This document shows, in pieces, positions 1 to 12,275 of a stretch of 64,000 nucleotides of DNA. The DNA lies in NCBI GenBank assembly GCA_029204225.1, contig CM055109.1:48368597-48432596 (forward strand), given 5' to 3'. A program made the translations under genes and the position numbers. Under the pieces are notes generated by a model. It saw nothing but the letters and a program-made list of their open reading frames with translations. It searched no databases and was not told where the DNA came from. This stretch comes from Diphasiastrum complanatum (Eukaryota; Streptophyta; Lycopodiopsida; Lycopodiales; Lycopodiaceae). The first letter of the stretch is position 1. Each line of letters opens with the position of its first letter.

Positions 1-3000
1 ATGCCAGTTGAATTTGTAAGTGGTCTACGTACCATATAACCCTGGACATTATCCTCTTCTTAGTTAGTTTTGGTTTAGTTATGTTGTTTGACGGCAATGT
101 TCCGTCTTGGTTTCACTTTATCTGATGTAGTTGCTCGTCTTATACGCCTTTTGGCTTGGAAAGACGTTAATAAAGCTTTCTTTCTTTCTTTCTCTCTCTC
201 TCTCTCTCCCTCTCTCTCTCACTCTCTCTCTCTCTTAATGACATATTATCCACTAGAGATTGTTGCACGATTCATCTTTTTGTGGTAATTTTTTGGTACA
301 TGTAATGCTTCCTCTCTGATCTTTTCATAAAAGTGAGCCCCTATAAATACACAGGTCTAGAAATACCGATCTTAGAAACAGAAGTAGCAGGTTGAGTGTG
401 AAATTGAGTAATGTCCTTATGTATCTCTGGACCTCAGCCAAGCATGACAGAAGGAGACGATATCGTTTCTCAGAAAAATGCATGATGGTAATCTAAGAGA
501 CAATTATTTCCTAAAATTGATGGTGACCATAAAACGAACAGTTGGTCGTAACTAGGAATGAGTAGCAAAAACTTGCTGCAGAACAAGGTTGCATCGAACC
601 GCGGTTCAAACTGCCTTTCACGGTTCGAACCATCGAATCGTTCGGACCCGGTTCGAACCGTTCGAACCGTCTGCTGCCCTAAACCCGTATTCCGAACAAT
701 CTACAGTCCAAACTCCTATGGTCTAGACTCTACCTAGCTAGTAGCTACCTACTACCTAGTACCAATTAATATCCATAATACATAATACATATCAATAATC
801 AGACTAGTTAGTGACTTAGACTTCAGTGGTCACTAGTAAGTACTAAGTTGTAAGTTGTAACTTGTAACTAGCTAGTAGTCAGTGGTCACTGGTCAGTGCC
901 AAGTGGTCACTATTATAATTTATCAGCTCTGAGCTCAAGTCTCAAATTTCAATTATACTCCTAATTTCAATTTTCTAAACCCTAAGTTTCAAGTTTGAAG
1001 TGGCAAGTTTCAACTCCAGCATACAAACTCCACAGTCTCGACTCTCCTTAGCAACTTGCAAGCAGATCCTTATACCCTGCAACTTACAACTTACTGCAGT
1101 TCTCTTAAGACAAACTTGGGTCATTATGTTTTGATACGACAGGTCACAGGTCACGACTCTGATCTGATTATCTTGATTCCTGATATCTGTAAATTTGGAG
1201 AAAATTGTTTAGCTATTAGGTGTCTGTACAGTGAATATATGACTTGTACATTAGAAATTTTTTTTTTTTTTTTGAAAAATGGAAAAGACAGGTTTAAACT
1301 GTTTTCCGATTCGAACCTGACCTGCCGGTTCGAACCTCAAAGAATCGGTTCGAACCGGACGGTTCGAATCGACCTGTTCGAACCGGGGTGTAACCTTACT
1401 GCAGAAAGTTTTTAACAAATCATTCACCTCATAATAGCAAAAATGAAAAATTTCTCTCCCAGTTTGGGAAGATATTGATAGCAAGCAACTTGTAACAACA
1501 CAACCACGTTGAAATGAAATGTCACATTTATTATTTGGCATTCTTGGGTCCGAGGGTCAGTGCTCGAGTCTACTCCTGATTTGGGATGCCATAGACTAGG
1601 CATATTGGCCTCATTATTAACAGATTTTGTTGCATTGGAGACTAGTTTCATACTTTTCTTAGATTTATTAGTTGGCTTTTTTCAGCTTAGATACAGCAGA
1701 TTCTCCCAGAGTGTCATTGTTCTTTAATAATTCACGATTACATTGCATTTTTCTCTCTCTATGTGTTTCGTCGTGTTGATTTGATCAATTATATTTTAGA
1801 AGATTTTTTTAATCAAATTTGTTTATGATTGAACGATAATATAACAGATCCTAGCTCTTGGCAGTGTTGTCTCCATTAAGCAATCAATCAATTAAATGCA
1901 ATTACTTTTTCTGGGCAGCTTGTCATTTCATGGCACATGAAAGCAGCAACCATGTGTGAATTTTCTAGACAAGAGTTCATTGGGGGACTGCTATCTCTCG
2001 GGTGAGCAACTATTTTTTAAGCCTAGGCTTTGATGCTTACATATCATGGTCTATCTTGAAAAGTCTATGTGGTTGCACTTCGTTGCTATAATACCACTTC
2101 ATCTTTTCCTTGTAGTATTATGAAAAGTCTTCTGAATTCAGTTAGTCCTGTGCATTCTTATTTCATGTGGCAGGGTAGATTCAATCGATAAGTTGAAATC
2201 CCTTCTTCCTACACTCAGAACAGAGCTTAAAGATGAACGTAAGTATTTTGAAGTTTGAGTTTTTTCAGCTCAACTTGTATGTTGATATTTTGTGGATAAA
2301 AAGAATGAGAAAAAAGAATGTATAGTGTGAACACTTCCTTTTGGAATGCTGAACATTGTCATCTTATCGCTGAACTTCCTTATAGCTAAATGACCATGTG
2401 TTTTCTAGAGCAAACTGTCTCATTCAATGCACCTTTGGGTGATTTGTTACAAAACCTATTTTATATGTAATGGTTTGATTAAACTGGCTTTTGCACAAGG
2501 ATACTCTATGAAAGTTTTGTTGGTTTTGAGAACATGATTACCAAGCAAGCCACACCCCCAAGGCATCAATCCCTTTACTACAAGGAGTTAGTTATACTTT
2601 GGGAGGCACTATGAAATTAGTTTTGGCCAAAGTAGAAGAGATCCAAAGGATGATGAAGTCCTTAAAGATACTTGAAGGTCAGTCCCACCTTTGCGTTATT
2701 GCCACTGTACGCCTCTTCCTCTTCAGGCGTGATAACCTCTTACTTTCATAGGGCTCTTGTTTGACAAGAATACAAGAGTATTCACAATTCAGCCAACAAT
2801 GCCTTAGCTCTAAGTATGCTACTTACACGCTCAACTATGGACTCGTTCTTTCTGTCAGCAACACCATTTTGTTGAGGAATATCTAGAGTAGCAAACTGAC
2901 GCTTGGTTCCACTTGAGTTGCCGATTCCTTAGATTTTTGCTTCAGAAAATAAACCCATACCTTTTGTGAAAACATTGATGAACATCATGAAGTAGAAAGC

Positions 3001-6000
3001 CCCTCCTACAGATCTAGTTTGCATGGGTACACACAGGTTTGAATGAACAATTTCAAGTACTTGCTTTTCCCCGACTTTTGATGTAGGAAACCTCTTCATT
3101 TGTTGTTTTGCAAGTGCACACCCTTCACAAAAGTAATTGCTCAACTTGATAGAGGGGAGATCCAATTGCTAATTTCAGGGTTGTTAGGGTAAATTTATCA
3201 TAAAGTGGTTGACTTAGGATTTAAATTGAAAAAACAGCATTCATAACTAGCGTGATAGAAAGCCAACCATGCTACTATCTTTTGAAATCAAATGTGTGCT
3301 GAAGTATGTGTTGATTCCTTTCTAGCCTTGCTGAAGCCTACCTGTGCTCCCCATAAGAGCGTCAAATGCAGCCCATTAATGTCTCTGTTGACAAAGGAGC
3401 CATGAAGAAACACGAAGAACCTTAGTAAAGAGGTAGAAGATGCTGCACTGAAGGCTACCTGTTCTGTATGTAATTAGCCTCCTTGCAGCCTGTTTTGAAT
3501 ACGCCCATCTTCCTGCACGATATGAAATGTGCCATCTGCTGTCCTTACTGCCCTCCTTTCTCTGAAAAATAGTGTTGGAAACCATCCCACGATCGTGGAT
3601 GATGGATGTGTGTGAAGCTTCTATGAAGAAGTCGTGATGGTGAACAAGCAAGGCGGGTTCCACGAGGGATTTCTTGATGAGACAAAAAACAAACTAAACT
3701 AGGTCCCAAACTCCTATGTGGAGGGTCGAGTCTTTGATGGAAGTTTTTTGGTCTTTCAACAAAAACTTGGGTCCTACACTTGTCCCTTCTGCTGAAAGTG
3801 TTGACCTTCCTTATTCCTTATGGCTCCAGCCCTTTTGTGAAAATTTCCCTATAAACTTGTTTTTGGGATTTGTTGGTGTACATTTAATTTGGTGGGTGAT
3901 TGTGTTTGTGTGATGCATTATGTTAACTGTGAATTTTTGTCAAGTTTTTAAGCCGTAGGGGTCAATTATAAATTGGGTAACATATATAGAAGTCTGTTCT
4001 CTCATGCAAGATGCGTCAGTGGTATCAGAGTGAGTCCACAATTGTCCTAAGTCACCAAAGTTGGTATCAGAGTACTGAAAAGTGCAAATCTCTCCCAACA
4101 AGATGTCACAATGGAGTCAGAGAATGAAGGGATTCAACCAACCCCCTGATACCGCTGATGGGAAGTTGGGATCTTGGGTTGAACCAGGGATGAAGGCCGG
4201 ATAGAGCCGACTTGGCAGCCGTAGCTATTGCTACTGACTACGGTCCAATTCTCTTCCAAGCCCCAGATTGCTTTTGTTGATTTGTTGTAAAATTAAACTT
4301 CTAAACAGCAGATAATGTTGAGTAAAACAACAGCGGAAAGATATTTACTGCTAGCATGCATTCCAATATTGCAGATCAGACACATCACAGAATAGAGCAT
4401 TGCGGAAATCGCTTCTATTATCGGAACTGAATCTTTACAACTGGAGAAAAGGTTTCAGTCTAGTCAACACCATACTTCTGAGAGAAACCTTTTGCTACCA
4501 ATCTGGCCTTGTACTTTGATACGTTGCCATCAGGTCCATACTTGTATTTGAAAACCCATTTGCACTTTACAGTCTACCTGTCTGCCAGTAATGGCTCCAG
4601 ATTCTAGACTTTGTTTTGCTCCATGGAATTTATCTCGTCTTCCATTGCTTTAATCCACTTGTCCTTATTTGGACAGCTGATAGCTTCCTCATACGTTTGA
4701 GGTTCTCCGCCAAATCCACAGAATTCTTCTGATACAGAAGCTGAGCTGTCAGGCACAAATCTGATAGGTGCTCTTCTTTCGGATCTTCTTGGAGAGTCAG
4801 ATCGATGGCCTTGTCTTTGTCAAGTCTCTTGCCTTTGCTGACTACTGAACTGTGGTGAGTAGCCGGTGTCCTGGGTACCACTGAAGGGATTCAACCAACC
4901 CCCCTGATACCGCTGATGGGAAGTTGGGATCTCGGGTTGAACCGGGGATGAAGGCCGGATAGAGCCGACTTGGCAGCCGTAGCTACTGCTATTGACTACG
5001 GTCTTATTCTCTTCCAAGCCCCAAATTGCTTCTGTCTATCTGTTGTAAAATTAAACTTCTAAAGAATAGATAATGTTGAGTAAAACAACAGCGAAAAGAT
5101 ATCTACTGCTAGCATGCATTCCAATATTGCAGATCATACTCATCACAGAACAGAGCATTGCGGAAATCGCTTCTATTATCAGAACTGACTTTACAATATT
5201 TTCTTGAGCGTTGTCTGTTTCCCAGATCAGCAAGAGAGGTGTTCTCTCTCACGAGTAATATGACTAGCTATTGCTAATCCGTAAACTCACTCTGGAGCTA
5301 TCTCAAACTTTTACAGGTCTGTCTTTTCTGTGTCCATGACTGATATGTCTCTTGATCTCTGTATCCTTCGTTGATCCTTTATGTGATCAATCCAAGGAAC
5401 TGAGTAGGCTAGAAAACATCTCTAAGGCATTTGGAGACAGTGTCGCTTTTTTCCAAAAATGTGAAAAATGCGACTGTGTCGGGACAGTTGGCCAAAATTA
5501 TTCTCTAAGTGTTTTTGACATAGTGATGCAATTTCCTCATGACCAAAAAATGCGAACTGTGCAACGAAACAGTTCAAAAATGCAGACTGTGGGAAACATA
5601 GTTCAAAATGCAACATTCAGGAAAAACAGCAAGGAAAAACTAAGAAAAATGCTAAAGCTTTGAAGGATAGAAACTCTTAGTTTCTTCAGAGAAAGAGTCT
5701 TTTCTGCATGCATGTGCCTTAAGACGTGACAAAGCATGTGCTGTTAACAAAAGTTTCCTGTTTTTTGAGAATGCATGTTACGATGGGGAAACGGTGCAAT
5801 CACTTTTGTCATATTACTCTGCAATGTGAGGTTAGCGTGGAGTTTTATGCTTTCTAACTCCCCCCATTCTGACTTTTTTGCAGACAAATTCAAAGAAATA
5901 TACAATTTCGCATTCACTTGGGCAAAGGAAAAGGTGATCATAGTTACTATTTATGTAGGGCTTCTTAATTTTTTTGATTCCCTTGCTGTTATGGCTTATT

Positions 6001-6845
6001 TGCAGTCTCATAAATGCTTAATGAATTTTCCATTTTGGTGCAGGGTCAAAAATCTTTAGCCCTAGACACAGCACTAGGTATGTGGAGACTAATGTTTGCA
6101 GAACGACCTTGGCCCCTTGTTGAGCACTGGTGCAATTTTTTACAGGTGATCCAATCTTGAAGCTGTTTTTTGTCTCTTCCATTTTCTTGTAAGCATGGTT
6201 AGGGTTGAAAGCTCTACAAGGTTTTGAGATTGTAAACCTTATTCATCAAAAGTTTGATGCTCTTGTCACGCATATTGCCATTGCCACCTAAACTCTATGA
6301 TGGCTGGCTTTCTATCAAAAAACATTCTTAGTTTCAGCTAATTTATAATCTGTTTTGGATACGGTTTACTCTTATAGCTAAATTTAGTTATTTTTTGCAA
6401 ATTTTTGCGAAGCTATTTCAGCTGCATCTGTAATGATCAGAAATCTAATTACAAACTTCAAAGTACAAATCTTGTAGCTCTTTATCCTTCTTTCCCATGT
6501 CCTCTATTTAATGTCAATGCACTGGAAAAAAAAGTTCATAATTGCACTTAACGTTCTGTGCTGTTTTCAGACTAAACATAATAAGGCTATTTCAAAAGAT
6601 ACATGGTCTCAGCTCTTCGAGTTTTCAAGAGTGAGTTTCTTGTGGGTTCAGTAAATTTGCATTTGGAAAAAATGTCTGATTACTCGTGTTTCCCTGAACG
6701 TGAAGAGCTGTTTATTTCTAACCTCAAATTTTTTGATGAACAGATTGATCCTTCATTATCCAACTACGACGCAGAGGGAGCATGGCCATATCTAATCGAT
6801 GAATTTGTGGAGTACCTAAATGAAAAAGGACTCAGAGTCTTGTAA
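1..6845 (+). CDS. DCN1-like protein (DCUN1 domain), 3' part of gene, 7 exons seen
   Basis: Exons: <1-15, 1919-2001, 2174-2238, 5884-5933, 6044-6145, 6571-6630, 6744-6845. All introns are GT-AG and the reading phases join exactly, giving about 158 residues. Diagnostic blocks are [49 protein letters not shown] and [19 protein letters not shown], ending ...GLRVL-stop. These are the C-terminal (PONY/DCUN1) domain of DCN1-like proteins. From family knowledge, such proteins bind cullins and the NEDD8 E2 UBC12 and promote cullin neddylation; plant members include AAR3. The ATG at position 1 lies inside the domain (it aligns just before the LAW/ISW block), so the true start and N-terminal exons are upstream of the window. 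No frameshift or stop is seen, so the gene looks functional. Introns of 1.9 and 3.6 kb are swollen by transposons. Paralogue identity (AAR3 versus other DCN1-like) is not resolved. Confidence 0.88.
47..236 (+). mobile_element. 5'-truncated LINE (or LINE-derived SINE) 3' tail in intron 1 of the DCN1-like gene
   Basis: The stretch from CTCTTCTTAGTTAG through GCCTTTTGGC, AAAGACGTTAATAAA and a (CTTT)n(CT)n tail matches, base for base in several blocks, the 3' tail of the minus-strand LINE at 51573-51670 and more loosely that of the LINE at 59262-59400. It carries no coding sequence. ATTATCC occurs at 48-54 and again at 245-251 and may be the target-site duplication, though part of that match could be element sequence. 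It sits about 30 bases downstream of the splice donor at 16. Confidence 0.6.
584..1398. mobile_element. Non-autonomous hAT-like DNA transposon, 815 bp
   Basis: The element is bounded by an 8-bp direct repeat CTGCAGAA (576-583 and 1399-1406). Its ends are inverted: CAAGGTTGCA at the left and, read on the other strand, TAAGGTTACA at the right. An 8-bp target duplication with YARNG-type ends is the signature of the hAT superfamily. Both ends are packed with the palindrome GGTTCGAACC and variants (about 600-665 and 1318-1388). The middle is AT-rich with short CTAGTAG/TAGCTAG repeats and encodes nothing recognisable, so it would need a transposase from elsewhere. A shorter relative lies at 48807-48997. 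It sits in intron 1 of the DCN1-like gene. Confidence 0.7.
2760..3170 (-). pseudogene. Ty1/copia integrase fragment
   Basis: On the minus strand, 3165-2929 encodes the end of the GAG-pre-integrase domain and the start of integrase ([15 protein letters not shown], then [10 protein letters not shown] in place of the usual HSDLCGP). At 2910-2780 it continues, in a shifted frame, with the conserved [11 protein letters not shown] stretch. Stops and frameshifts separate the parts. It lies in the 3.6-kb intron of the DCN1-like gene and cannot be active. Confidence 0.72.
4019..4029 (+). other. tRNA-iMet type primer binding site of a decayed LTR retrotransposon
   Basis: TGGTATCAGAG follows GATGCGTCA by one base, the normal layout of an LTR end (CA) and a PBS complementary to the 3' end of initiator methionine tRNA. 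A second TTGGTATCAGAG occurs at about 4052. The upstream 300-350 bases would then be a plus-oriented LTR, but its left edge is not visible and no matching second LTR was found. Confidence 0.4.
4127..4440. repeat. Direct repeat copy 1 (partner at 4883-5200)
   Basis: About 315 bases beginning GAAGGGATTCAACCAACC recur at 4883-5200 in the same orientation, with scattered substitutions and small indels. The two copies bracket the copia RT fragment at 4441-4881. The second copy is partly open on the minus strand in frame with retrotransposon-like protein, so the repeat is probably a duplicated piece of element-internal sequence rather than an LTR pair. Confidence 0.72.
4441..4881 (-). pseudogene. 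Ty1/copia reverse transcriptase N-terminal fragment
   Basis: Minus-strand translation of about 4590-4450 reads [20 protein letters not shown], then [14 protein letters not shown]. This is the standard entry to the copia RT domain ([15 protein letters not shown]). Upstream (4881-4630) is the low-complexity linker between integrase and RT. Frames are broken. Confidence 0.68.
4883..5200. repeat. Direct repeat copy 2 (partner at 4127-4440)
   Basis: Second copy of the roughly 315-base repeat described at 4127-4440. It extends into minus-strand coding-like sequence at 5017-4820, which lacks recognisable domain residues. Confidence 0.72.
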
Positions 6846-6985
6846 CTATTTTGAAGTACTTATAATAACAGCTATATTTTCAAAGCATAATGTACAAGCT
6901 ACACAATTCACAACTACAATCCTAGCTTTAATGGTTGGATTTGAGTTTTGATATGTTAATTCTTGTTAATTTTTATCAATTTTTT

Positions 6986-6991
6986 AATAAA
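6986..6991 (+). terminator. Possible poly(A) signal of the DCN1-like gene
   Basis: AATAAA lies 141 bases after the stop codon at 6843-6845, a normal distance for a plant 3' UTR. No transcript evidence is available. Confidence 0.35.
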
Positions 6992-9900
6992 GAGATGGTC
7001 TTGAACATGATTTGACTTGTCAGGTGCAATATATAAATTGCTATGACTCATTCTATTCTTAACAGGTTCACTTTCGGTATATAGGATATACTTGGCTTTT
7101 CGGTGATGGCTTCTTATGAAGTCTGGTAGAAACTAATGATTCAAATTTGGAAGTTCTATGTTTGAACATCAAGCAATTCTTTGAACTGTGTCAAGTATAA
7201 AAGTTTCACTGACAATATTGCAACTTCAGGGGATGAGAAAGGCATCTAGAGCAATGGTTTAACACTCAAAAGTAATAATTTATTAGGGTACCAGAGTAAT
7301 ATTGATGCTAGATATCAATTTTAGTTGATGCAAACGAAAGCTTTTCTACAATAATATGAAGGCATGTGACTACTTGGAGGTGAATAGATCTTCTGTAACT
7401 TTGTCCCTGGACAGCAAAACTGGTGTGCGGTCTTAATCAAAATATTTGCGCTCTTTGACTGCAATAGGCCTTGGCCTCTCCTCTCTGTGTTTGTGTCTAG
7501 AGAATACAAAAAGGTAACTGTTTTCCAGTCAATGCTACATACTGTGTACTTCATTACTTTTTCTGTTGATACTGCTTATAGTGTCCAGGTGCAATGAGTA
7601 TATGAACATTTGATTAATGTAAAGGCTTTATTCAATAATGTGGATGATGTATATCAATCATAAAATGCTTGTTCTTCCTCTCTCCAAATTAAAGCAAGCT
7701 GTGGCTGTTTTCACCCATCATAGTTTTGGGAAAAGGTTAAAAAATAGAAACATCGAGACTCCGAGAAAAAACAAACTCAAAAGGATATTTAGGTATGGGA
7801 AAATGAGAAATGGATTAACATGTTATAGTAGCACTTGTTGGAAAGCGGGAGAAATGAGGAAAGGTAAGAATAATGAGGCGACATTTGTTTTTCCCAAAAT
7901 GGAGAAAAGTGTGACATGCCTTATTTTTCTTTTTACTTCACAGTTCTTGTCAATATCTGGAACTCCATTTTCAACCTGGGCACTATTTCTTCATAGTACG
8001 TTCCAATACATTCTTAAACAACATACCCTAGAAATACCTCCTTGGGTGGAGAATTACCTTATTCTAGTGGCTTTGAAAATAAATTTCCTAACGAAACAGC
8101 ATGCTTGCCAGCAAAGCCAACAAGTTTCTTCGGAAACTATTCTGCTTCTTATCAATACATAGCGAGTAAGCATGACTCTATGCCATAGTCATCCGTTTCC
8201 TCATGTTTTGAGTTTTCTTTGTGCTGGGGCCTTGTTTCTCATGTACATGGCTCAATGACCTTGGATAGACCACCTTCAATACTGATCATGAAAAACGATG
8301 CAAACCATATTATAAGAAGCAATGAAATAGTGAGCACAAATTACATTGAAGCATAGTTGCCCGTTCTGGAACTTAACCAATTTTTTTTTTTGAAAAAATA
8401 CTTATTTTTTTAATGAAGGAATCAAGATGTACAAATTACAATACATCCTTATTTGTGAAGCAACTATTCATTTTTGAGGTAGCAACAGCCACTTATGATC
8501 ATATTAGCAAGACTGGCACATAGACAGTGATCCACTTTGAAGGCAGCAATTTGTGAGACATTAGCAGCAAACTGTTACTGATCTTAAGAACATGGCTTAT
8601 ATAGCGATTCTAGGATCGATGTGAGCTGCAAGAATTTCATCATTTTAGCCCGATCCTTTGGCTATAAGCAGCTCTGTATCAGCACACAATCACATAGGTA
8701 TAGCGACTTCGAGGGCCCATGGTTGCATGAGTCAGACAAGATGCCATTCTAGGAGCAATGATCTTTAGTCTAATTATTGGAGGTGTAGCTTATTTGTACT
8801 TTCTGGAGCAGCGATTGTCTATCTTATTCACTCCTGAGGCAACAACATCTGTGTAAGCAAATTATCAACAACAATGTTCAACAATAACAAAATTTATCTA
8901 GGTTCTTTGACAACAATTTTATCTAGCATCTCTCAATGTATTATAGGAAGATCTCGGCCCACATGCGTCACTTTAATACCTGGATTTTTTATTTAAAAAG
9001 CAAAACACTCCGGGACCTACTATACGGAATGTATGGTATGTTCCGGCCCAAAAGGGTTGAAACGCGTTTTGAAGAATTGAAGACATCTCTAGGATTAGAA
9101 CACATGATACTCAAACCCAGTTGGCATGTATTCGGTGGTTGCATCTTGATGCACCTAACACGATGCAACATATGTGGCACTTTATAAACTTAAAATGAGA
9201 TTTGATAATATGCTCATTTAGAGTTGATGAAACTTGCCATCATTCTTGTTGATTTCTATGCTAGATCAACCTTGAGTTTGGTAACATAAGGATGCAAACT
9301 AGATCGTGTAAATTTTTCTATAGGATCCGGTAGGTTGCAACATCATCAAAGATGGGTGGCCACACTCAACACATTTTAAAGAAGAGGTTCACTTCAAGAG
9401 AATCAATTATACATGTGCATTTGTTGAGTGAGTAGTAGCTCAAGGAGCAACTTAAAAATCACTAGCACCTCAAGTTTTTTATCCCTCTTATAAAATCTAG
9501 CAAGTGGTGGAGGATTCCATTATGGGATATTTCTTAGTTCTTTCATTTGTGGAATGAAAGCAAGTAGCTAGAGCTAGATGAGAGTTGTTGACTTCATGGT
9601 GATGAATGAATGACTTATTAGCACCACCTTGACCTAGTTCCTAGACTCCACAATTGATTGGGGCATCAATAAATAATCATTGGGTGTTCAAAACAATTTC
9701 GCCAATAGTTTAAAACAGACATTATTATGCCCTTGAGTTATTGCATCGTATGGATTTATTAGAATTTATGATGTCATCAAACATAAGATAGTCATCACCT
9801 TTCTATCAATCATGCCTTGAATGACTATTTTGTTATGGTACATGCACAATAAGACTTGGACGTTCAAAGAAATTTTGTAAGCTCAATAAAGAGATATATG

Positions 9901-10974
9901 GTAATTTAGTATGCCCAATGTGCTTTCATGTATACTAGACTTTGTCACCTCACCTCATATCCATGTGCCTTGGGAATTTCATTTGTTGTGGTGCATTTCT
10001 TCAACTTGGGACGAAAGATTATATAGAAAGAAATGCAAATCATTAGCGTATCCTTGTGTTTGGTGTTGTCATCTTGGACAAAGCAAGTCTCTTTTGCGAT
10101 CAACCATCTTCATGGAAACTTAAAACCTCATCAAAACCAAACTATACCTTTCTCCAACAACTCACTTTTCTTGACATCATTTCATGGTAGAAAAGCAGTG
10201 TAAACATTTATATACAACTAGCTTTTTTTGGTGCATATTCCATGTGCCTCTAATATTCCTATTGTGTGTCACATCACATTGATAAGGATAAGGAAATCGT
10301 TCACATGAGGAAAAGAGTGCTTCCTAATTTCAAACTCATTTATCATTTGGTGTTTGACCAAATTTTATTCCTTTCTTGTTTCTACTTTATTTTGGAGGGA
10401 GCTATTTAGCTTCAAGCTCTCTATTTCACTTATGTTTGAATGGTTTGAATGTATAGTTGACACTTATGAATAGTTCGTCATTTCATAATCAAACCATGCT
10501 TTAATTGTTGAGAGTTTTCTAGGGTTTCAAAGGTATGATAATGAGGATGGAATCCTTATGGCTTGGAAACAATCTATTGTGAAGAATAGGCAATTTCATG
10601 TACATAATGAAATCTCACATGTGTGGATCATGTTCCCACGTGTGGAGGGTAGGCATAATTACTTTAGTTCATTTATGATGAGTTTGAATAGTCAATAGGC
10701 CTTAATCTTGAGTTTTGGGGGTGCTTTGACTTTTTCACCCCTTGTACACATATTGGTAGGCGATTAGGCCAAAAGTAGTCCATGATGTAGCTCGAGGTAG
10801 TGTAGGCTCTTTGCACTTGGCTTGATGGTAGAGGGCTAGTGACATCTAATTTTGTGTTGTCATGTTGTCATGTGACCAATCAAAAGAGAGAGACCCATAG
10901 AATTGGTCCAATCATGTGTAGGATGTTGGGGTGCTCTCGAATAGATTAGGTGTGGAAGAAGAGACACAACTCCA
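6992..10974. other. Intergenic region with no recognisable gene
   Basis: The longest open stretch (7638-8162 +, 174 codons) has no domain, no plausible codon pattern and no intron context, and I do not call it a gene. A dispersed repeat with oligo-T and GTTCCGG palindromes sits at about 8951-9075. Otherwise this is AT-rich sequence with short fragments that could be old transposon debris but show no diagnostic motif. Confidence 0.5.
8951..9075. repeat. Dispersed repeat with GTTC-R-GAAC palindromes, copy 1
   Basis: The block CTTTAATACCT, an oligo-T/A stretch, a GGAATGTATGG-type palindrome and GGCCCAAAAGGGT reappears in the same order at 47412-47535. The internal palindrome around TATACGGAATGTATGGTATGTTCCGG is imperfect. 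It is probably another short DNA transposon family. Confidence 0.5.
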
Positions 10975-11053
10975 ACATAGAGAACTTTACAAGATCTTTA
11001 CCAAAACTACAACAGAGCATTAACTTAGATCGAATGGAGAAATGTCTTGGTAG
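10975..11053. repeat. Fragment homologous to the 5' leader of copia element G
   Basis: ACAGAGCATTAACTTAGATC and the following GAATGGAGAAATGTCTTGGTAG match 25756-25801 in element G, where the same stretch is the leader and beginning of gag on the minus strand. Element A begins immediately after it at 11054, so A was inserted into or recombined with a G-family copy. Confidence 0.7.
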
Positions 11054-11435
11054 TGTTGGAAATTAAGCCCACAATTGTCTCCTTGGAATCACAACTCAGA
11101 CAGCCAATTTATTTGAAGAACGTCTACAATGGTCTTCCGGCTGATCTCCAGCAAAGAGTAACCAATCCTATCATAATTTCAAGTTCAGATGTTAAGTTCA
11201 ATAATTTGAAGTCATTGAAAACTTGGCCATCTTCAAGGACTTCCACGAGATTAGCATTTAGAACAAGTCTGCAAAAATACATTACTTTCGCAACAATCTG
11301 CAAAAATACTCTAAGTGTCGTGACAATCTACAGAAATGAGCTATGTTTGCGACAACTTCGTCTTCTTTGCATTTTCCCAAAATGCGACACTTAGGCACAA
11401 TTCAACAGTTTAAAGTATTTTGCAGCACTTATTTC
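11054..11435 (+). repeat. Element A 5' LTR, 3' part missing
   Basis: It starts TGTTGGAAATTAAGCCCACA and aligns with the 3' LTR starting at 21527, including GCCAATTTATTTGAAGAA and AACTTGGCCATCTTCAAGG. After about 11435 the match ends, well short of the 3' LTR length, so the R/U5 side and any PBS are deleted. Confidence 0.75.
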
Positions 11436-11795
11436 TGAAGAAGCTAGGCAAAGCTATAAACTTTACAGAATGAACAAACTCAAGCATGGTAGAAGTGACA
11501 AAGCCCTCTTTGTCAAGGACAAGCATAAAAGGAGGAGTAAGAACCAATTCTCTCAAGCATCCAACAAAGACAAAGCCAAAGATCGAGACAAAGATGGTGA
11601 AGAGGATGATACATCTCATCCTTCTACTCATTGCTATCATTCTTTGTTGCTTAGCATGCTAGATTGTGGTTAAGCCATAACTTCTGTACTAGATCTTGCT
11701 AATCAATCTAGAATCAGGTTATTGTGCTAATCATAAGGCTTAATTAGATCTAGCATACTTGTGGATCTTCCCCACACGTGTGAATTCTATAAATT

Positions 11796-12275
11796 TTGTC
11801 ACAGAAGGCCTTAGCATGCATCACACTCAATCTGGCTGACTCCCAAATATCCCATGTTACCACATGCAAACCCTCTAAGGATGCATTAGATTTGTTATCA
11901 AATCTCTATGAGACTCATGATGTAACCACTAGATTACTTCTGAAAAGGAAGTTCTTTACTCTTAGCATGTTTGATTCTACTACCATCACTTCTCACATCA
12001 ACAGCTTCAAGTCTTTATTGGATCAGTTATCAGCTGTAGGGTGTTCTATTCAAGATGATGATGTCGTCATGACCTTGCTTTCTTCTCTTCCAAAGTCATA
12101 TGAGCACTTTGTGGTGATGATCTCCACACAACCCAACCTCACTCTTCAAAAGGTGATTGGTCACCTACTTCAAGAAAAAGTACGGAGAAAGACTTGCAGC
12201 CTGTCTATCAAAGACAAATCCATGGCTCTATACACCAAGAAGAAAGACTACTCCAAGGGCAAGAATCAAGTGTAG
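11796..12275 (+). pseudogene. Element A gag (UBN2-type) fragment
   Basis: It encodes about 160 residues of copia Gag core: DALDLLSNLYETHD, LLLKRKFFTLSMFD, VVMTLLSSLPKSYEHF and LLQEKVRRKT are hallmark blocks. The N-terminus is missing or shifted, and a stop at 12273-12275 separates it from the later frames. A Q/S-rich linker with no intact CCHC knuckle follows (12276-12490). Confidence 0.8.

Noticed and set aside
1056-1541. Overlapping open frames inside the hAT-like element
   Set aside because: They cross the element boundary or read through the palindrome arrays, with no transposase motif.
7638-8162. 174-codon open frame on the plus strand
   Set aside because: There is no recognisable domain, no conserved motif, no intron or promoter context and an AT-driven composition. 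A chance ORF is the better explanation.
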